Origin: Burkholderia territorii
Lineage (GTDB): Bacteria; Pseudomonadota; Gammaproteobacteria; Burkholderiales; Burkholderiaceae
Reading direction: 5' to 3'
Length of the DNA: 64,000 nt
Assembly (NCBI RefSeq): GCF_902833055.1
Contig: NZ_CADFEJ010000023.1
Location: forward strand, 18,177-82,176
Part shown: piece after piece, positions 35,229 to 44,946 of the stretch
Layout: every line of letters begins with the position of its first letter
How positions within the stretch are numbered: the first letter of the stretch is position 1
Notes under the pieces: model-generated
The model's input: the letters and a program-made list of their open reading frames with translations, nothing else
What the model was told of the DNA's origin: nothing
Database searches by the model: none
Position numbers and translations under genes: made by a program

Positions 35229-36347
35229 TCAGCGCGGCGACGTGCTCGGCCGCGTGACGAAGTACCGGGCGAGCATCGCGGCGATCGGCTTCTTGAGATC
35301 GAGCAGGCGCCTTTCCAGATAGCGCCACGACAGGTGCGCGAGCAGCACGGCGAGCGCGAACTGCAGCACTTCGGGCAGCACTTCCCGGACGATTCCGGGC
35401 ATCGGCACGTGCGCGAACAGCGCGGGCATCTCGCCGAAACGTGCCGGAATCAGGTTGTGGAACAGGTAGAAGCCGTAGCTGATCGTGCCGAGATAGACGA
35501 GCGGCGCCCAGTCGAGCAGTGCCACGGCCGGATGGTCAGGCTCGGTGACGATCCACAGCATCAGCGCGCCGAGCGACGCGGACAAGCCGAGATCAACGAG
35601 CCCCGTCACGATGTCCGGCAGCATCGTGAACGCGGGCAGCGCGAGGAAGAACACGACGCCGGCGGCGCCGAGCCAGCCGGGCGGAATGCGGCGGACGACG
35701 CTCTGGCCGCGATCGGCGAGCGCCATCGCACCGACGCCGCCCAGCGCGATCAGCGCGAAATTCCACGGGGAAAACGCGTAGATCAGCACCGGCGATGCAT
35801 CGAGCGCGTAGAGCGCGAGATGCGCGAACGCGCACAGCACGACGGCCGCGACGCCGAGCGCGACGTGGCGGGCGGCCGGCACCGCGAGCAGCGTGAGCGG
35901 CGCAATCAGATAGAACTGCTGTTCAACCGCGAGGCTCCAGAAGTGCGACGTGGAGCCCGGCCAGCCGTCCTTCACGACGCCGATCCAGTAATTCGACAGG
36001 AACGTCGCGTGCCACGCGAGCCCGAGATTGACGCCGCGCTGGTAGAACAGCGCGTGCGCGATCGCGAGCGCGGCGAGCAGCAGGTAATAGACGGGAAAAA
36101 TCCGCAGCGCGCGCTTCGCGAGGAACAGCGCCAGCGCATGGCGGCGCGTCATCGTGCCGCATTCGATCGCCTGACGGTTGCGATGCAGTTCGCCGACGAT
36201 CAGGAATCCGCTGATGAAGAAGAACGTCCACACACCGAGCTTGCCGACGTCGACAGCGAGGACGTGGCCTTTGTGGGACAGGAAAACGAGGATGACGGCG
36301 ATGGCTCGCAGGCCGTCGAGTCCTTTGACGTATCTGACTTCGCGCAT
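35229..36347 (-). CDS. Third membrane acyltransferase 3 family protein
   Basis: Inner-membrane O-acyltransferase of 372 residues. It begins MREVRYVKGLDGLRAIAVIL with the family Arg, then FLSHKGHVLAV with the conserved His, and has FWSLAVEQQFYLIAPLTLLA and a C-terminal helix bundle with YLGTISYGFYLFHNL. The ATG at 36347 was chosen by alignment; the frame stays open upstream to 36833 but that part runs antisense to the HU gene. It follows bceT convergently and may be a further decorating enzyme of the same polymer (I recall a bceU acyltransferase in this cluster, not verified), or act on another glycan. Confidence 0.8.
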   Translation of the reverse strand: MREVRYVKGLDGLRAIAVILVFLSHKGHVLAVDVGKLGVWTFFFISGFLIVGELHRNRQAIECGTMTRRHALALFLAKRALRIFPVYYLLLAALAIAHALFYQRGVNLGLAWHATFLSNYWIGVVKDGWPGSTSHFWSLAVEQQFYLIAPLTLLAVPAARHVALGVAAVVLCAFAHLALYALDASPVLIYAFSPWNFALIALGGVGAMALADRGQSVVRRIPPGWLGAAGVVFFLALPAFTMLPDIVTGLVDLGLSASLGALMLWIVTEPDHPAVALLDWAPLVYLGTISYGFYLFHNLIPARFGEMPALFAHVPMPGIVREVLPEVLQFALAVLLAHLSWRYLERRLLDLKKPIAAMLARYFVTRPSTSPR

Positions 36348-36521
36348 GAAGGCATCCGGGGCACTGAGCGAGGTCAGTATAGGTGCGCAAATATCGAACG
36401 TAATTCGCGATCCGGTGCGTTTGGACGTATACGTGAAGGCGTTTTTCGATGCCGGCGCGCCGTCGAAGTCGGTCGCGCGCAACAAAACCTGCGGGAAACC
36501 CCGCGAAAACGCATAAAAGTA

Positions 36522-36551
36522 CTGCACGAAGCGTCGAGGCGCTTGTAGAAT
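36522..36551 (+). promoter_or_regulatory. Candidate promoter for the HU-like gene
   Basis: TAGAAT at 36546-36551 with a weak CTGCAC at 36522-36527 (18-base spacing), 65 bases before the ATG. The -10 box is good and the -35 poor. Confidence 0.4.
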
Positions 36552-36615
36552 CCGGCGTTGAAGCGCGCGCGTTGCACGCTTCGTGTATCCAACGACCACA
36601 CCTGGTAGGAGAAAC

Positions 36616-37065
36616 ATGGCGACTTCCGCAAAAAAGGTGGCCAAGAAGGCTGCCGCACCGGCGACCAAGAAAGTGGCTGCCAAAAAGGCTGCGCCCGCGA
36701 AGAAAGTAGTGGCCAAGAAGGCTGTCGCGAAGGCAGCACCGGCTGCTCCGACGCCGCTGAAGGACAAGTTCACGAAGGCATCGCTCGCAACGCACATCGC
36801 TGAGCGCGCAGCTGTCGAAGTGAAGGCGGTCAAGGCGGTCCTCGCCGCACTCGAGAACGTCGTGCTGGGCTCGGTTCACAAGAAGGGCGCAGGCGAATTC
36901 ACGCTGCCGGGTCTGCTGAAGATCACGGCACAAGTCGTGCCGGCGAAGAAGAAGCGCTTCGGCAAGGATCCGTTCACGGGCGAAGAGCGCTGGTTCCCGG
37001 CGAAGCCGGCCAGCGTGCGCGTGAAGGCACGTGCGCTGAAGAAGCTGAAGGACGCGGCTGCGTAA
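36616..37065 (+). CDS. HU-family DNA-binding protein with histone-H1-like Lys/Ala tail
   Basis: Nucleoid protein of 149 residues in two parts. Residues 1-46 are built from Lys, Ala and Pro repeats of the AAKKA/APAKK kind, like eukaryotic histone H1 tails. Residues about 47-149 are an HU/IHF-like domain (PLKDKFTKASLATHIAERAA to KKRFGKDPFTGEERWFPAKP), with the DNA-contacting beta-arm Pro region. Such tailed HU proteins are known in Burkholderiales. AGGAG lies six bases before the ATG. It is monocistronic, with a terminator at 37118. Predicted to compact or bridge DNA; specific role unknown. Confidence 0.85.
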   Translation: MATSAKKVAKKAAAPATKKVAAKKAAPAKKVVAKKAVAKAAPAAPTPLKDKFTKASLATHIAERAAVEVKAVKAVLAALENVVLGSVHKKGAGEFTLPGLLKITAQVVPAKKKRFGKDPFTGEERWFPAKPASVRVKARALKKLKDAAA

Positions 37066-37117
37066 TGCAGCGTGACGGTCGCCGAATGCATGTCGGCGGC
37101 CGTTGCGATGTCCGACG

Positions 37118-37149
37118 ATCCCCGTACGCGAAAGCGTGCGGGGATTTTT
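37118..37149 (+). terminator. Rho-independent terminator after the HU-like gene
   Basis: ATCCCCGTACGC (37118-37129), GAAA loop, GCGTGCGGGGAT (37134-37145; one T-G wobble) and a TTTT tract. Confidence 0.9.
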
Positions 37150-37324
37150 ATTGCGCCGCGCAAATGGCGCGTACGCGCCGGTATCGCGCGGCGCGAATAC
37201 GGCACGACGTGACGCGTATCGCGTACTGCGGGCCGCTTGCGCCGATGACCGAATCGGCGTGTTCGTGCCGGCGCGCGGCTGGCCATCGCCGCATGCGGCG
37301 CGCAGGTCGCGCGGAGCTCGAATC

Positions 37325-38125
37325 ATGAACGCGACGAGCGTTCCCGCCGGGATCGCCGACCAGGTGACGGCTGCTTGCGCCTTGCTCGACCGGCATCTCG
37401 GCGTGACGCTTCAGGCGGTGCATCTGTTCGGCTCGGCGCTCGACGGCGGGCTGAAGCCGCGCAGCGACATCGACCTGCTGGTGACGGTGGCCGCCTCGCC
37501 GGGCGACGCGGTGCGGCGTGCGCTGATGCTCGATTTGCTCGACGTGTCCGCGCCGCCGCAGTGCGATGCACGCATGCGCGCGCTGGAAGTCACCGTGCTC
37601 GTGCGCGACGACGTGGTGCCGTGGCGTCATCCGGCCCGGCGCGAACTGCAATTCGGCGAATGGCTGCGCCGCGATCTGCGCGCGGGTATCGTCGAACCGG
37701 CGTGCGTCGATCACGATCTCGCGATTCTGCTGACGAAGGTTCGGCAGCACGACGTTGCGCTGCGCGGGCCGCGCGCGGCCGCATGGTTCGACGCGGTGCC
37801 CGCACGCGATTTCATCGCCGCGCTCCGCGCGACGGTTGCGCAGTGGGACGCGGAGCCGGACTGGCGCGGCGACGAATGCAACGTCGTGCTCGCGCTCGCA
37901 CGCGTCTGGTACAGCGCCGCGACCGGCAGGATCGCGCCGAAGGATGTCGCCGCGGCATGGGCGCTGGAGCGCCTGCCCGACACGTACCGGCCCGTCTTGT
38001 CGGCTGCACGTGCCGTGTATCTGCACGGCGACGGTGACGGGGCCGGCACGCTGTTGTCGGGCAGACCGGTTGTCGCATTCGTGCGTGACGTGCGACGGAT
38101 CGTCGAAGCCATGTTGCCGGCATAG
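37325..38125 (+). CDS. AadA-like aminoglycoside nucleotidyltransferase
   Basis: Predicted adenylyltransferase of the ANT(3'')/AadA family, 266 residues. The nucleotidyltransferase motif GSALDGGLKPRSDIDLLV runs from about Gly36, with metal-binding Asp48 and Asp50; the C-terminal helical domain contains NVVLALARVWYSAATG and KDVAAAWALERLP as in AadA. In that family the enzyme modifies streptomycin and spectinomycin. The codon use matches the neighbours and no integron or transposon is visible, so this looks like a resident chromosomal copy rather than a recently gained resistance gene. GGAG lies eight bases before the ATG. Actual substrate is unproven. Confidence 0.82.
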   Translation: MNATSVPAGIADQVTAACALLDRHLGVTLQAVHLFGSALDGGLKPRSDIDLLVTVAASPGDAVRRALMLDLLDVSAPPQCDARMRALEVTVLVRDDVVPWRHPARRELQFGEWLRRDLRAGIVEPACVDHDLAILLTKVRQHDVALRGPRAAAWFDAVPARDFIAALRATVAQWDAEPDWRGDECNVVLALARVWYSAATGRIAPKDVAAAWALERLPDTYRPVLSAARAVYLHGDGDGAGTLLSGRPVVAFVRDVRRIVEAMLPA

Positions 38126-38263
38126 CAGCGAGAGACCGGCCGCCGCGCGCGATTGCGTCGCGGCGTGATGCAATCCCGTCGACGGTCGCCGTCATGCGCG
38201 TCTCTTGCGCGCTCCACGAGCGTGCCGATGCCGGCCGAAGGCAGCCGCCACGCCCGCGCCTCG

Positions 38264-38737
38264 TCAGCCCGCCGTGCCCGCGTAGGCGGCCTCCAGCGCG
38301 GCGACGTCGAACTTCGTCATCTGCATCATGGCCGCGGCCACGCGCGCCGCCTTCACCTCGTCGCGATCGGTCATCATCGGGATCAGCGCGTCGGGCACGA
38401 TCTGCCACGAGACACCGAAGCGGTCACGCAGCCAGCCGCAGCCGTCGGCCGTGCCGCCGTTGTCGAGCAGCGCGCTCCAGTAGCGGTCGAGTTCCGCCTG
38501 GTCGGCGCAGCTGATCATCAGCGAGATCGCGTGGTTGAAGGTTTCGGTGCGCGGGTGGCTCATCGCGATGAACGGCTGCCCGAACAGCTCGAATTCGACC
38601 ATGCGGGTGCCGTCCGTGCCGGCGATCGCCGTGACGCGCACGACGCGCGAGTTCGGGAAAATGCCCGCATAGAAGGCCGCGGCTTCTTCGGCTTCGGTCG
38701 CGTACCAGAGGAACGGCGTGATCTTCTGAATCGTCAT
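38264..38737 (-). CDS. VOC-superfamily (PhnB-like) protein
   Basis: A 157-residue protein of the glyoxalase/bleomycin-resistance fold in its PhnB/3-demethylubiquinone-methyltransferase-like branch. Signatures are ITPFLWYATEAEEAAAFYAG at the N-terminus, GQPFIAMSHPRTETFNHAIS in the middle and GCGWLRDRFGVSWQIVPDAL near the end. Proteins of this group are often annotated as methyltransferases but lack a methylase fold; the true function is usually unknown. CAGGAGACGCTCC precedes the ATG at 38737. Stands alone on the minus strand. Confidence 0.8.
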   Translation of the reverse strand: MTIQKITPFLWYATEAEEAAAFYAGIFPNSRVVRVTAIAGTDGTRMVEFELFGQPFIAMSHPRTETFNHAISLMISCADQAELDRYWSALLDNGGTADGCGWLRDRFGVSWQIVPDALIPMMTDRDEVKAARVAAAMMQMTKFDVAALEAAYAGTAG

Positions 38738-39130
38738 GGAGCGTCTCCTGTCGGATGTCGGTGAGGGGCGCGGCAATCTGCGTGCCGCCATCGATACGAC
38801 GGACGAAGGCCGTCGAAATCGACACGTCGAAGCATAGTGCTTCGTGTCGCGGTATCGAAATCGGCGATGTGGACGGTCAGGCGTCCATTGCGATGAGGGA
38901 TCTCGTTGTCGCGCGTCAGGCTGACATGGAGTGAGCGGTTCGCGCGACGGCGTGAACGGGATCGTGCCGTATGTAGCCGTCGTAGCCGTCGGACAGCGAG
39001 GGATGTCTCGATGCCTCTGGACGGGCATCCGGCGCACGACAGGCGGTCCTGGAGCCGCTCCCGGCCCGTTGCCTTACCGCAGGCCCGCGACGCGATCGCC
39101 GTTCGCCCGGCCGCTGCCGGCAGCGGACGA
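38738..39130. other. Gap without a supported gene
   Basis: Between the VOC gene and the porin terminator I see only overlapping shadow frames with atypical composition. No RNA gene or repeat was recognised. It probably carries the promoter of the minus-strand VOC gene. Confidence 0.5.
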
Positions 39131-39168
39131 AAAAAAACCAGCCACGGCCGAAACCGGTGACTGGTTTT
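39131..39168 (-). terminator. Intrinsic terminator after the porin gene (minus strand)
   Basis: On the minus strand AACCAGTCACC and its inverse with one mismatch close a hairpin that runs into seven or more T. It lies 53 bases past the porin stop. Confidence 0.75.
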
Positions 39169-39220
39169 GCAGTTCGGCGACATGGCGTCGGAGACGCCAT
39201 GCATGCCGGAAACGTACTTC

Positions 39221-40381
39221 TTAGAACTTGTGGCGAATGCCGACTGCGACCATCTCGGCCGAGCTCTTGCCGGCGAAGCCGTACGAAGCGATCGACGCTT
39301 GTGCGGTTTGCGTCGTGGTGGCGTCGACGCGCTGCGTGCCGCTCGCGTGCTGGTATGCGCCAACCAGATAGACGTCCGTGCGCTTCGACAGCGAGTAGTC
39401 CGCGCCGATGCCGACCTGATGGTACTTCGCGTCCGTGTCGCCGCTCGCCTTCGTGTACGAGTAGCCGAGGCCCAGCAGCAGCGGCGGCGTGACCTGGTAC
39501 GTCACGAACGCACGGCCCGTGTTGTACTTCTCCGTCGACGTGAAGCCCGAGAACGCGTCCGGCTTGTACTGTGCGTTGCTGTAGCCGAGGCCGAACGTCA
39601 CCGGGCCGAGTGCGTACTGGCCAGCGACTTGCGCGATGGCGATCGACTTCGCCGTTGCGTAACCCGAGTTGATCGGGCCGTCGAAGATCGCGTCGGACGT
39701 CGTCGACGTCCAGGTGGTGCGGCCGAGCGTCGTCGTCGGCGACGGGTTCGCTGCGTAGAAGTAGCCTGCTGCAACGCCGACCGGGCCGTTGTTGTAGGCA
39801 GCCGCGACCGACCACGTCTGGCCCGAACCCGTCTTGCCTGCGACACCGCCGAGCGCGTACATGCCTTCGACCTGGAAGCCTGCCCAGACCGGCGACGTGT
39901 ACTTGATTGCGTTGCTGACGCGCAGCGAGTTGTCGTTGTTGTCGACGTCGCCCGGCGTTGCCATCACGCTGCCGAAGTAGTTGTCAGCCGTGACTGCCTG
40001 GACCAGGTCGACCAGCGGGTCGTACTGGCGGCCAAGCGTCAGCGTACCGTACTGGGCGCTTTCGAGGCCGACGTATGCCTGACGACCGAACATGCGATTG
40101 CCTTGGCCCAGGTGGCCCGTGCCCGGATCGAAACCGTTTTCCAACTGGAAGATCGCCTTCAGGCCACCGCCGAGGTCTTCAGCGCCTTTCAGGCCCCAAC
40201 GGCTGCCCTGCAGGTTGCCCGACAGCATTTGCCACGAGTTGTTGGCTTGGCCGTTGTTGCCGTGAACCCATGCGATCGACGTATCGATCACGCCGTACAG
40301 CGTGACGCTCGACTGAGCGTGAGCAGCGCCAGCGGCGCCCAGCAGGGCGAGCGAGAGGGTCGAGAGTGCGAGTTTCTTCAT
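39221..40381 (-). CDS. General Gram-negative porin
   Basis: Outer-membrane trimeric beta-barrel porin of the betaproteobacterial Porin_4/OpcP type, 386 residues. The signal peptide MKKLALSTLSLALLGAAGAA is cleaved after AHA (about residue 22), and the mature protein starts QSSVTLYGVIDTSIAWV. The loop-3 and strand pattern (SRWGLKGAEDLGGGLKAIFQ, LTLGRQYDP) and the terminal Phe (GIRHKF) are typical. The start ATG at 40381 follows TGGAGATACTCAACG. Its upstream 430 bases are AT-rich, as for a highly expressed gene. Substrate selectivity cannot be judged. Confidence 0.94.
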   Translation of the reverse strand: MKKLALSTLSLALLGAAGAAHAQSSVTLYGVIDTSIAWVHGNNGQANNSWQMLSGNLQGSRWGLKGAEDLGGGLKAIFQLENGFDPGTGHLGQGNRMFGRQAYVGLESAQYGTLTLGRQYDPLVDLVQAVTADNYFGSVMATPGDVDNNDNSLRVSNAIKYTSPVWAGFQVEGMYALGGVAGKTGSGQTWSVAAAYNNGPVGVAAGYFYAANPSPTTTLGRTTWTSTTSDAIFDGPINSGYATAKSIAIAQVAGQYALGPVTFGLGYSNAQYKPDAFSGFTSTEKYNTGRAFVTYQVTPPLLLGLGYSYTKASGDTDAKYHQVGIGADYSLSKRTDVYLVGAYQHASGTQRVDATTTQTAQASIASYGFAGKSSAEMVAVGIRHKF

Positions 40382-40809
40382 CGTTGAGTATCTCCACGCA
40401 AATGAATCGTCATTCGTTATTTGTTGCGGATTGGAGAATAGCTCAGTGCCATACATGCAAGAAAGCTTAAAAAATAAAGTGTCGCGAAAAGGTAACGGCA
40501 GGAAAAAGTCCATATATATCAAGGACATCAAGAACTGTTCCTCTTTTTGAAATAGTTGACAATTGCTGCGCTGCGATTGTTGCAGCAACCGGTGCATCTG
40601 GCAGAGGAAGCGGGTGTTTTGCGGGTTCGCGCGCGGAAATCGAGGCAAGCAAACGTTTGCCGTTGCAGCGCGCATCGCGTGCCGGTGCAAAGAACGCATC
40701 AACGATCGGGAATGCCTCGCGGGCAGGACGGTTGCGAAAACACAGGCGGTCGCGTAGTTAGCGCCGCCTCGCGCGTGGCGCGTCGGCGGCGCAGGGCGTG
40801 CGTCGGCAG
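40382..40809 (-). other. AT-rich upstream region of the porin gene
   Basis: No gene is supported. The first 190 bases upstream of the porin are AT-rich, and on the minus strand contain TTGTCA and TATATA-like elements between about 40500 and 40560, which could form the porin promoter; I could not choose one pair. The rest, toward the yihY-like gene end, is of ordinary GC content. Confidence 0.45.
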
Positions 40810-41757
40810 TCAGTCGCTGCTTGCGCGATCGGGCGGCGCGGCCGCGGCATTGCCGGTGCGCCGATGCGCATCGCCGCGCGCGGCGGCGAATTCCGCACCG
40901 AGCAGCAGCACGGCCGCCGAGAAGTACAGCCACATCAGCAGGACCGCGAACGATCCGGCCGCGCCGAATGCGCTGGCCGTGCCCGCGCGGGCGAGATACA
41001 GCGCGAACAGCTTCTTGCCGCCCGAGAACAGGATCGCGGAGACAATCCCGCCGATCAACGCATCGCGCCACGCGACGCGCGCATCGGGCAGGAACTTCAT
41101 CAGCGCGGCGAACGCGCCGGCGAGCACCGCGATGCCGACGAAGAACTGCAGCACGTTGGTGATCGCGACGTACGGCGAATCGCCGAGCAGCCAGGTGCCG
41201 ATGAACGTGATCGCGGTATCGAGCACGAGCGACACGATCAACAGGAATGCGACGCCGAGCACGAGCCCGAACGAAATCAGCCGCACGCGCACGAGCCCGA
41301 GCATGCTCGACCAGCGGCTTTCCGTGCTCGGCCAGATCACGCTCAGCGCGGTGTTCAGCGACGCGAACGTCGCCGATGCGCCCAGCGCGAGCGCGGCGAA
41401 CGAGATCAGCGTCGCGATTCCGCCGCGCTCGCCCGCGCGGTGCGCGTTCTGCACGATCGTCTGGATGCTGGCGGCCGCGTCGTCGCCGATCAACTGATGC
41501 GCCTGCTCGAACACCTGGCCGCGTGCGGCGTCGTCGCCGTAGAACCAGCCGGCCACGGCGATCACCATCACGAGCGTCGGCGCGAGCGAGAACGCGGAGA
41601 AGAACGCGATGCTCGCGGCCATCGCCGAGCAGCGGTCGGACGAGAAGCGCTTGAATGCAGTGAGTGCCCAGTTGGCCTGCTGTTGCGCGAGACGAGTGGC
41701 TTCGGAGGTGATCTGTCGTTTCATGACGGTTCGGTTGGGCGTTGAACGCACTGACAT
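40810..41757 (-). CDS. YihY/UPF0761 family inner-membrane protein
   Basis: Membrane protein of about 315 residues from the family once misnamed ribonuclease BN. About six helices are visible, with the family core MAASIAFFSAFSLAPTLVMVI near the N-terminus and WRDALIGGIVSAILFSGGKK and GAAGSFAVLLMWLYFSAAVL toward the end. Function unknown. Start choice is uncertain: ATG 41757 is given, ATG 41724 (MKRQITSEATR) is equally plausible, and TTG 41772 is possible; none has a clear ribosome site. It is divergent from the formate dehydrogenase operon. Confidence 0.82.
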   Translation of the reverse strand: MSVRSTPNRTVMKRQITSEATRLAQQQANWALTAFKRFSSDRCSAMAASIAFFSAFSLAPTLVMVIAVAGWFYGDDAARGQVFEQAHQLIGDDAAASIQTIVQNAHRAGERGGIATLISFAALALGASATFASLNTALSVIWPSTESRWSSMLGLVRVRLISFGLVLGVAFLLIVSLVLDTAITFIGTWLLGDSPYVAITNVLQFFVGIAVLAGAFAALMKFLPDARVAWRDALIGGIVSAILFSGGKKLFALYLARAGTASAFGAAGSFAVLLMWLYFSAAVLLLGAEFAAARGDAHRRTGNAAAAPPDRASSD

Positions 41758-41816
41758 CGGAGGATCAGACAAATCAGTATTGATCCGAGGATTCGATCAT
41801 AGTTGCGTGAACTGTC

Positions 41817-41822
41817 TATAAT
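41817..41822 (+). promoter_or_regulatory. -10 box for the formate dehydrogenase operon
   Basis: A perfect TATAAT, 42 bases before the fdnG ATG. The matching -35 position is weak, which suggests an activator or an alternative upstream element. Confidence 0.5.
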
Positions 41823-41864
41823 CCTTTCAGTTTCACCTCACCCCACAAAAACGCCGAGACCATC

Positions 41865-44800
41865 ATGCTACAAATGTCCCGGCGCCAGTTCCTGAAGGTG
41901 ACGGCCACGTCGCTTGCCGGATCGAGTCTTGCCCTGATGGGCTTTTCTCCGACGGAAGCGCTCGCCGAGGTCCGACAGTACAAGCTGGCGCGCACAGTCG
42001 AAACGCGCAACACCTGCCCCTATTGCTCGGTGGGTTGCGGCATCCTCATGTATAGCCTCGGGGATGGCGCGAAGAACGCGCAGTCGAGCATCATCCATAT
42101 CGAAGGCGATCCAGACCATCCCGTCAATCGCGGCACGCTGTGCCCGAAGGGCGCGAGCCTGATCGACTTCATCCACAGCCCGAACCGCCTGACGCGTCCC
42201 GAATACCGGGCGCCCGGCTCGGACAAGTGGGAACCGATCTCGTGGAACGACGCGCTCGACCGGATCGCGAAGCTGATGAAGGCCGACCGCGACGCGAACT
42301 TCGTCGAGACGGCCGAAGACGGCGCGAAGGTCAACCGCTGGCTGACCACCGGCATGCTGGCCGCGTCGGCGGGCAGCAACGAGGTCGGCTACCTGACCCA
42401 CAAGACCATCCGCAGTCTGGGGATGCTCGCATTCGACAATCAGGCGCGTGTCTGACATGGCCCGACGGTGGCAGGTCTTGCCCCGACGTTTGGCCGTGGA
42501 GCGATGACGAACCATTGGGTCGACATCAAGAACGCGGACGTGATTCTCGTGATGGGCGGCAATGCAGCCGAAGCCCATCCGTGCGGTTTCAAGTGGGTAA
42601 CGGAGGCGAAGGCGCACCGCAAGGCGCGGCTGATCGTCGTCGACCCGCGCTTCACGCGCACGGCCTCGGTGGCCGACTACTACGCGCCGATCCGCACCGG
42701 CACCGACATCGTCTTCCTGGGCGGTGTGATCAACTATCTGCTGACGAACGACAAGATCCAGCATGAGTACGTGAAGAACTACACGGACTTCACTTTCATC
42801 GTGCGCGAGGATTTCGCGTTCAACGACGGCATCTATTCCGGCTACGACGCGGAGAAGCACGCGTACCCGGACAAATCGAGCTGGGACTACGAACGCGGCG
42901 ACGACGGCTTCGTGAAGGTCGACCCGACGCTGCAGCATCCGCGCTGCGTGTACAACCTGCTGAAGCAGCACTACGCACGCTATACGCCGGACATGGTCCA
43001 GCAAACGTGCGGCACGCCGAAGGAGAAATTCCTGAAGGTGTGCGAAATGCTCGCGACGACGGCCGTTCCCGGCCGCGCCGGCACGGTGCTGTACGCGCTC
43101 GGCTGGACCCACCACTCGATCGGCGCGCAGATCATCCGCACCGGCGCGATGGTGCAGCTGCTGCTCGGCAACATCGGCATCGCGGGCGGCGGGATGAACG
43201 CGCTGCGCGGCCACTCGAACATCCAGGGCCTGACCGATCTGGGGCTGATGTCGAACCTGCTGCCGGGCTACATGACGCTGCCGATGCAGGCCGAGCAGGA
43301 TTTCGACGGCTACATCAAGAAGCGCGCGCAGCAGCCGCTGCGGCCGAACCAGCTGAGCTACTGGAAGAACTACAAGGCGTTCCACGTCAGCTTCATGAAG
43401 GCGTGGTGGGGCGATGCGGCGACCGCCGAGAACAACTGGGCCTACGACTACCTGCCGAAGCTCGACAAGCAGTACGACCTGCTGCAGGCGATCGAGCTGA
43501 TGAATGCCGGCAAGATGAACGGCTACATCTGCCAGGGCTTCAATCCGCTCGCGGCGGCGCCGTCGAAGGTGAAGACGGCGGCGGGCCTCGCGAAGCTGAA
43601 ATGGCTCGTGATCATGGATCCGCTCGCCACCGAGACGTCCGAGTTCTGGAAGCATCACGGCGACTACAACGACGTCGATGCGTCGAAGATCCAGACCGAG
43701 GTGTTCCGTCTGCCGACCACGTGCTTCGCGGAAGAAAACGGTTCGCTCGTCAGTTCGAGCCGCGTGCTGCAATGGCACTGGAAGGGCGCGGAGCCGCCGG
43801 GCGAGGCCAGGAGCGACCTCGAGATCATGTCGGGGCTGTTCCTGCGCATGCGCAAGATGTATCAGAAGGACGGCGGCAAGTATCCGGATCCGATCGTGAA
43901 CCTCACGTGGCCGTACGCGAACCCGGAAAGCCCGACGCCCGAAGAGCTCGCGATGGAGTTCAACGGCCGTGCGCTCGCCGATCTGCCCGACCCGAAGGAT
44001 CCGACCAAGGTGCTCGTGAAGAAGGGCGAGCAGCTCGCCGCGTTCGCGCAACTGAAGGACGACGGCACGACCGCGAGCGGCTGCTGGATCTTCTGCGGCG
44101 CATGGACGCAGGCCGGCAACCAGATGGGCCGGCGCGACAACTCGGACCCGACCGGCATCGGCCAGACGCTGAACTGGGCGTGGGCGTGGCCGGCCAACCG
44201 GCGGATCCTGTACAACCGCGCATCGTGCGACGTGAGCGGCAAGCCGTTCGACCCGACCCGCAAGCTGATCGGCTGGAACGGCAGCGCGTGGAAGGGCGCC
44301 GACGTGCCCGACTTCAAGGCCGACGAGCCGCCCGAAAACGGGATGGGGCCGTTCATCATGAACCCGGAAGGCGTCGCGCGCTTCTTCGCGCGTGCGGGAA
44401 TGAACGAAGGTCCGTTCCCCGAGCACTACGAGCCGTTCGAGACGCCGCTTGCGGCGAACCCGCTGCATCCGGACAACCCGCAGGCACTGAACAACCCGGC
44501 CGCCCGCGTGTTCCCGGACGACCGCGCGTCGTTCGGCAAGGTGTCGGAGTTCCCGCACGTCGCGACGACGTACCGGTTGACCGAGCATTTCCACTACTGG
44601 ACCAAGCATGCGCGGCTGAATTCGATCATCCAGCCCGAGCAATTCGTCGAGATCGGCGAAGATCTCGCGAAGGAAGTCGGCGTCGCGCACGGCGATCGCG
44701 TGAAGGTGTCGTCCAAGCGCGGCTACATCGTCGCGGTCGCGCTCGTCACGAAGCGGATCAAGCCGCTGACGATCGAGGGCAAGAAGGTCCAGACGGTCGG

Positions 44801-44936
44801 CGTCCCGTTGCACTGGGGCTTCAAGGGTCTGACGAAGCCCGGCTATCTCGCCAATACCCTGACTCCGTCCGTAGGCGACGGCAACTCGTACACACCGGAA
44901 TTCAAGTCGTTCCTGGTGAAGGTCGAAAAGGCGTAA
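41865..44936 (+). CDS. fdnG: Formate dehydrogenase alpha subunit, selenocysteine-containing
   Basis: Catalytic subunit of a periplasmic-facing, membrane-bound formate dehydrogenase (N/O type). A twin-arginine signal SRRQFLK starts near residue 5. A [4Fe-4S] site lies in TCPYCSVGCG (Cys51, 54, 58). At codon 197 an in-frame TGA (42453-42455) occurs in the context ARV-Sec-HGPTVAGLAPTFGRG, exactly where FdnG-type enzymes carry selenocysteine, and reading continues in frame to 44936. A standard caller would split it into two ORFs (to 42455, and from 42468). Total 1023 residues with the molybdopterin-binding domains. SECIS hairpin overlaps the TGA. It heads fdnG-fdnH-fdnI; fdnG versus fdoG naming is arbitrary. 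Confidence 0.97.
42453..42491 (+). promoter_or_regulatory. Bacterial SECIS hairpin at the Sec codon
   Basis: Directly after TGA the RNA can fold with stem GGCA (42470-42473) against TGCC (42479-42482), apical loop GGTCT, a bulged T at 42469, then three further pairs (42466-42468 with 42483-42485). The GGUCU loop and bulged U at this distance match the SelB-binding SECIS of Escherichia coli fdhF/fdnG. Confidence 0.88.
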
Positions 44937-44946
44937 GGGGGAAGAG

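Noticed and set aside
36616..36760. Lys/Ala repeats of the HU tail as a CRISPR or satellite array
   Set aside because: The repeats are short, imperfect and coding; there are no spacers of uniform length.
35229..36833. 534-residue version of the third acyltransferase
   Set aside because: The extra N-terminal 162 residues run antisense to the HU-like gene and its promoter; the family begins at 36347.
42453..42455. TGA as a true stop or disabling mutation in fdnG
   Set aside because: Context ARV-TGA-HGPTVAG, the SECIS hairpin and the adjacent selAB-selC show it is a selenocysteine codon.
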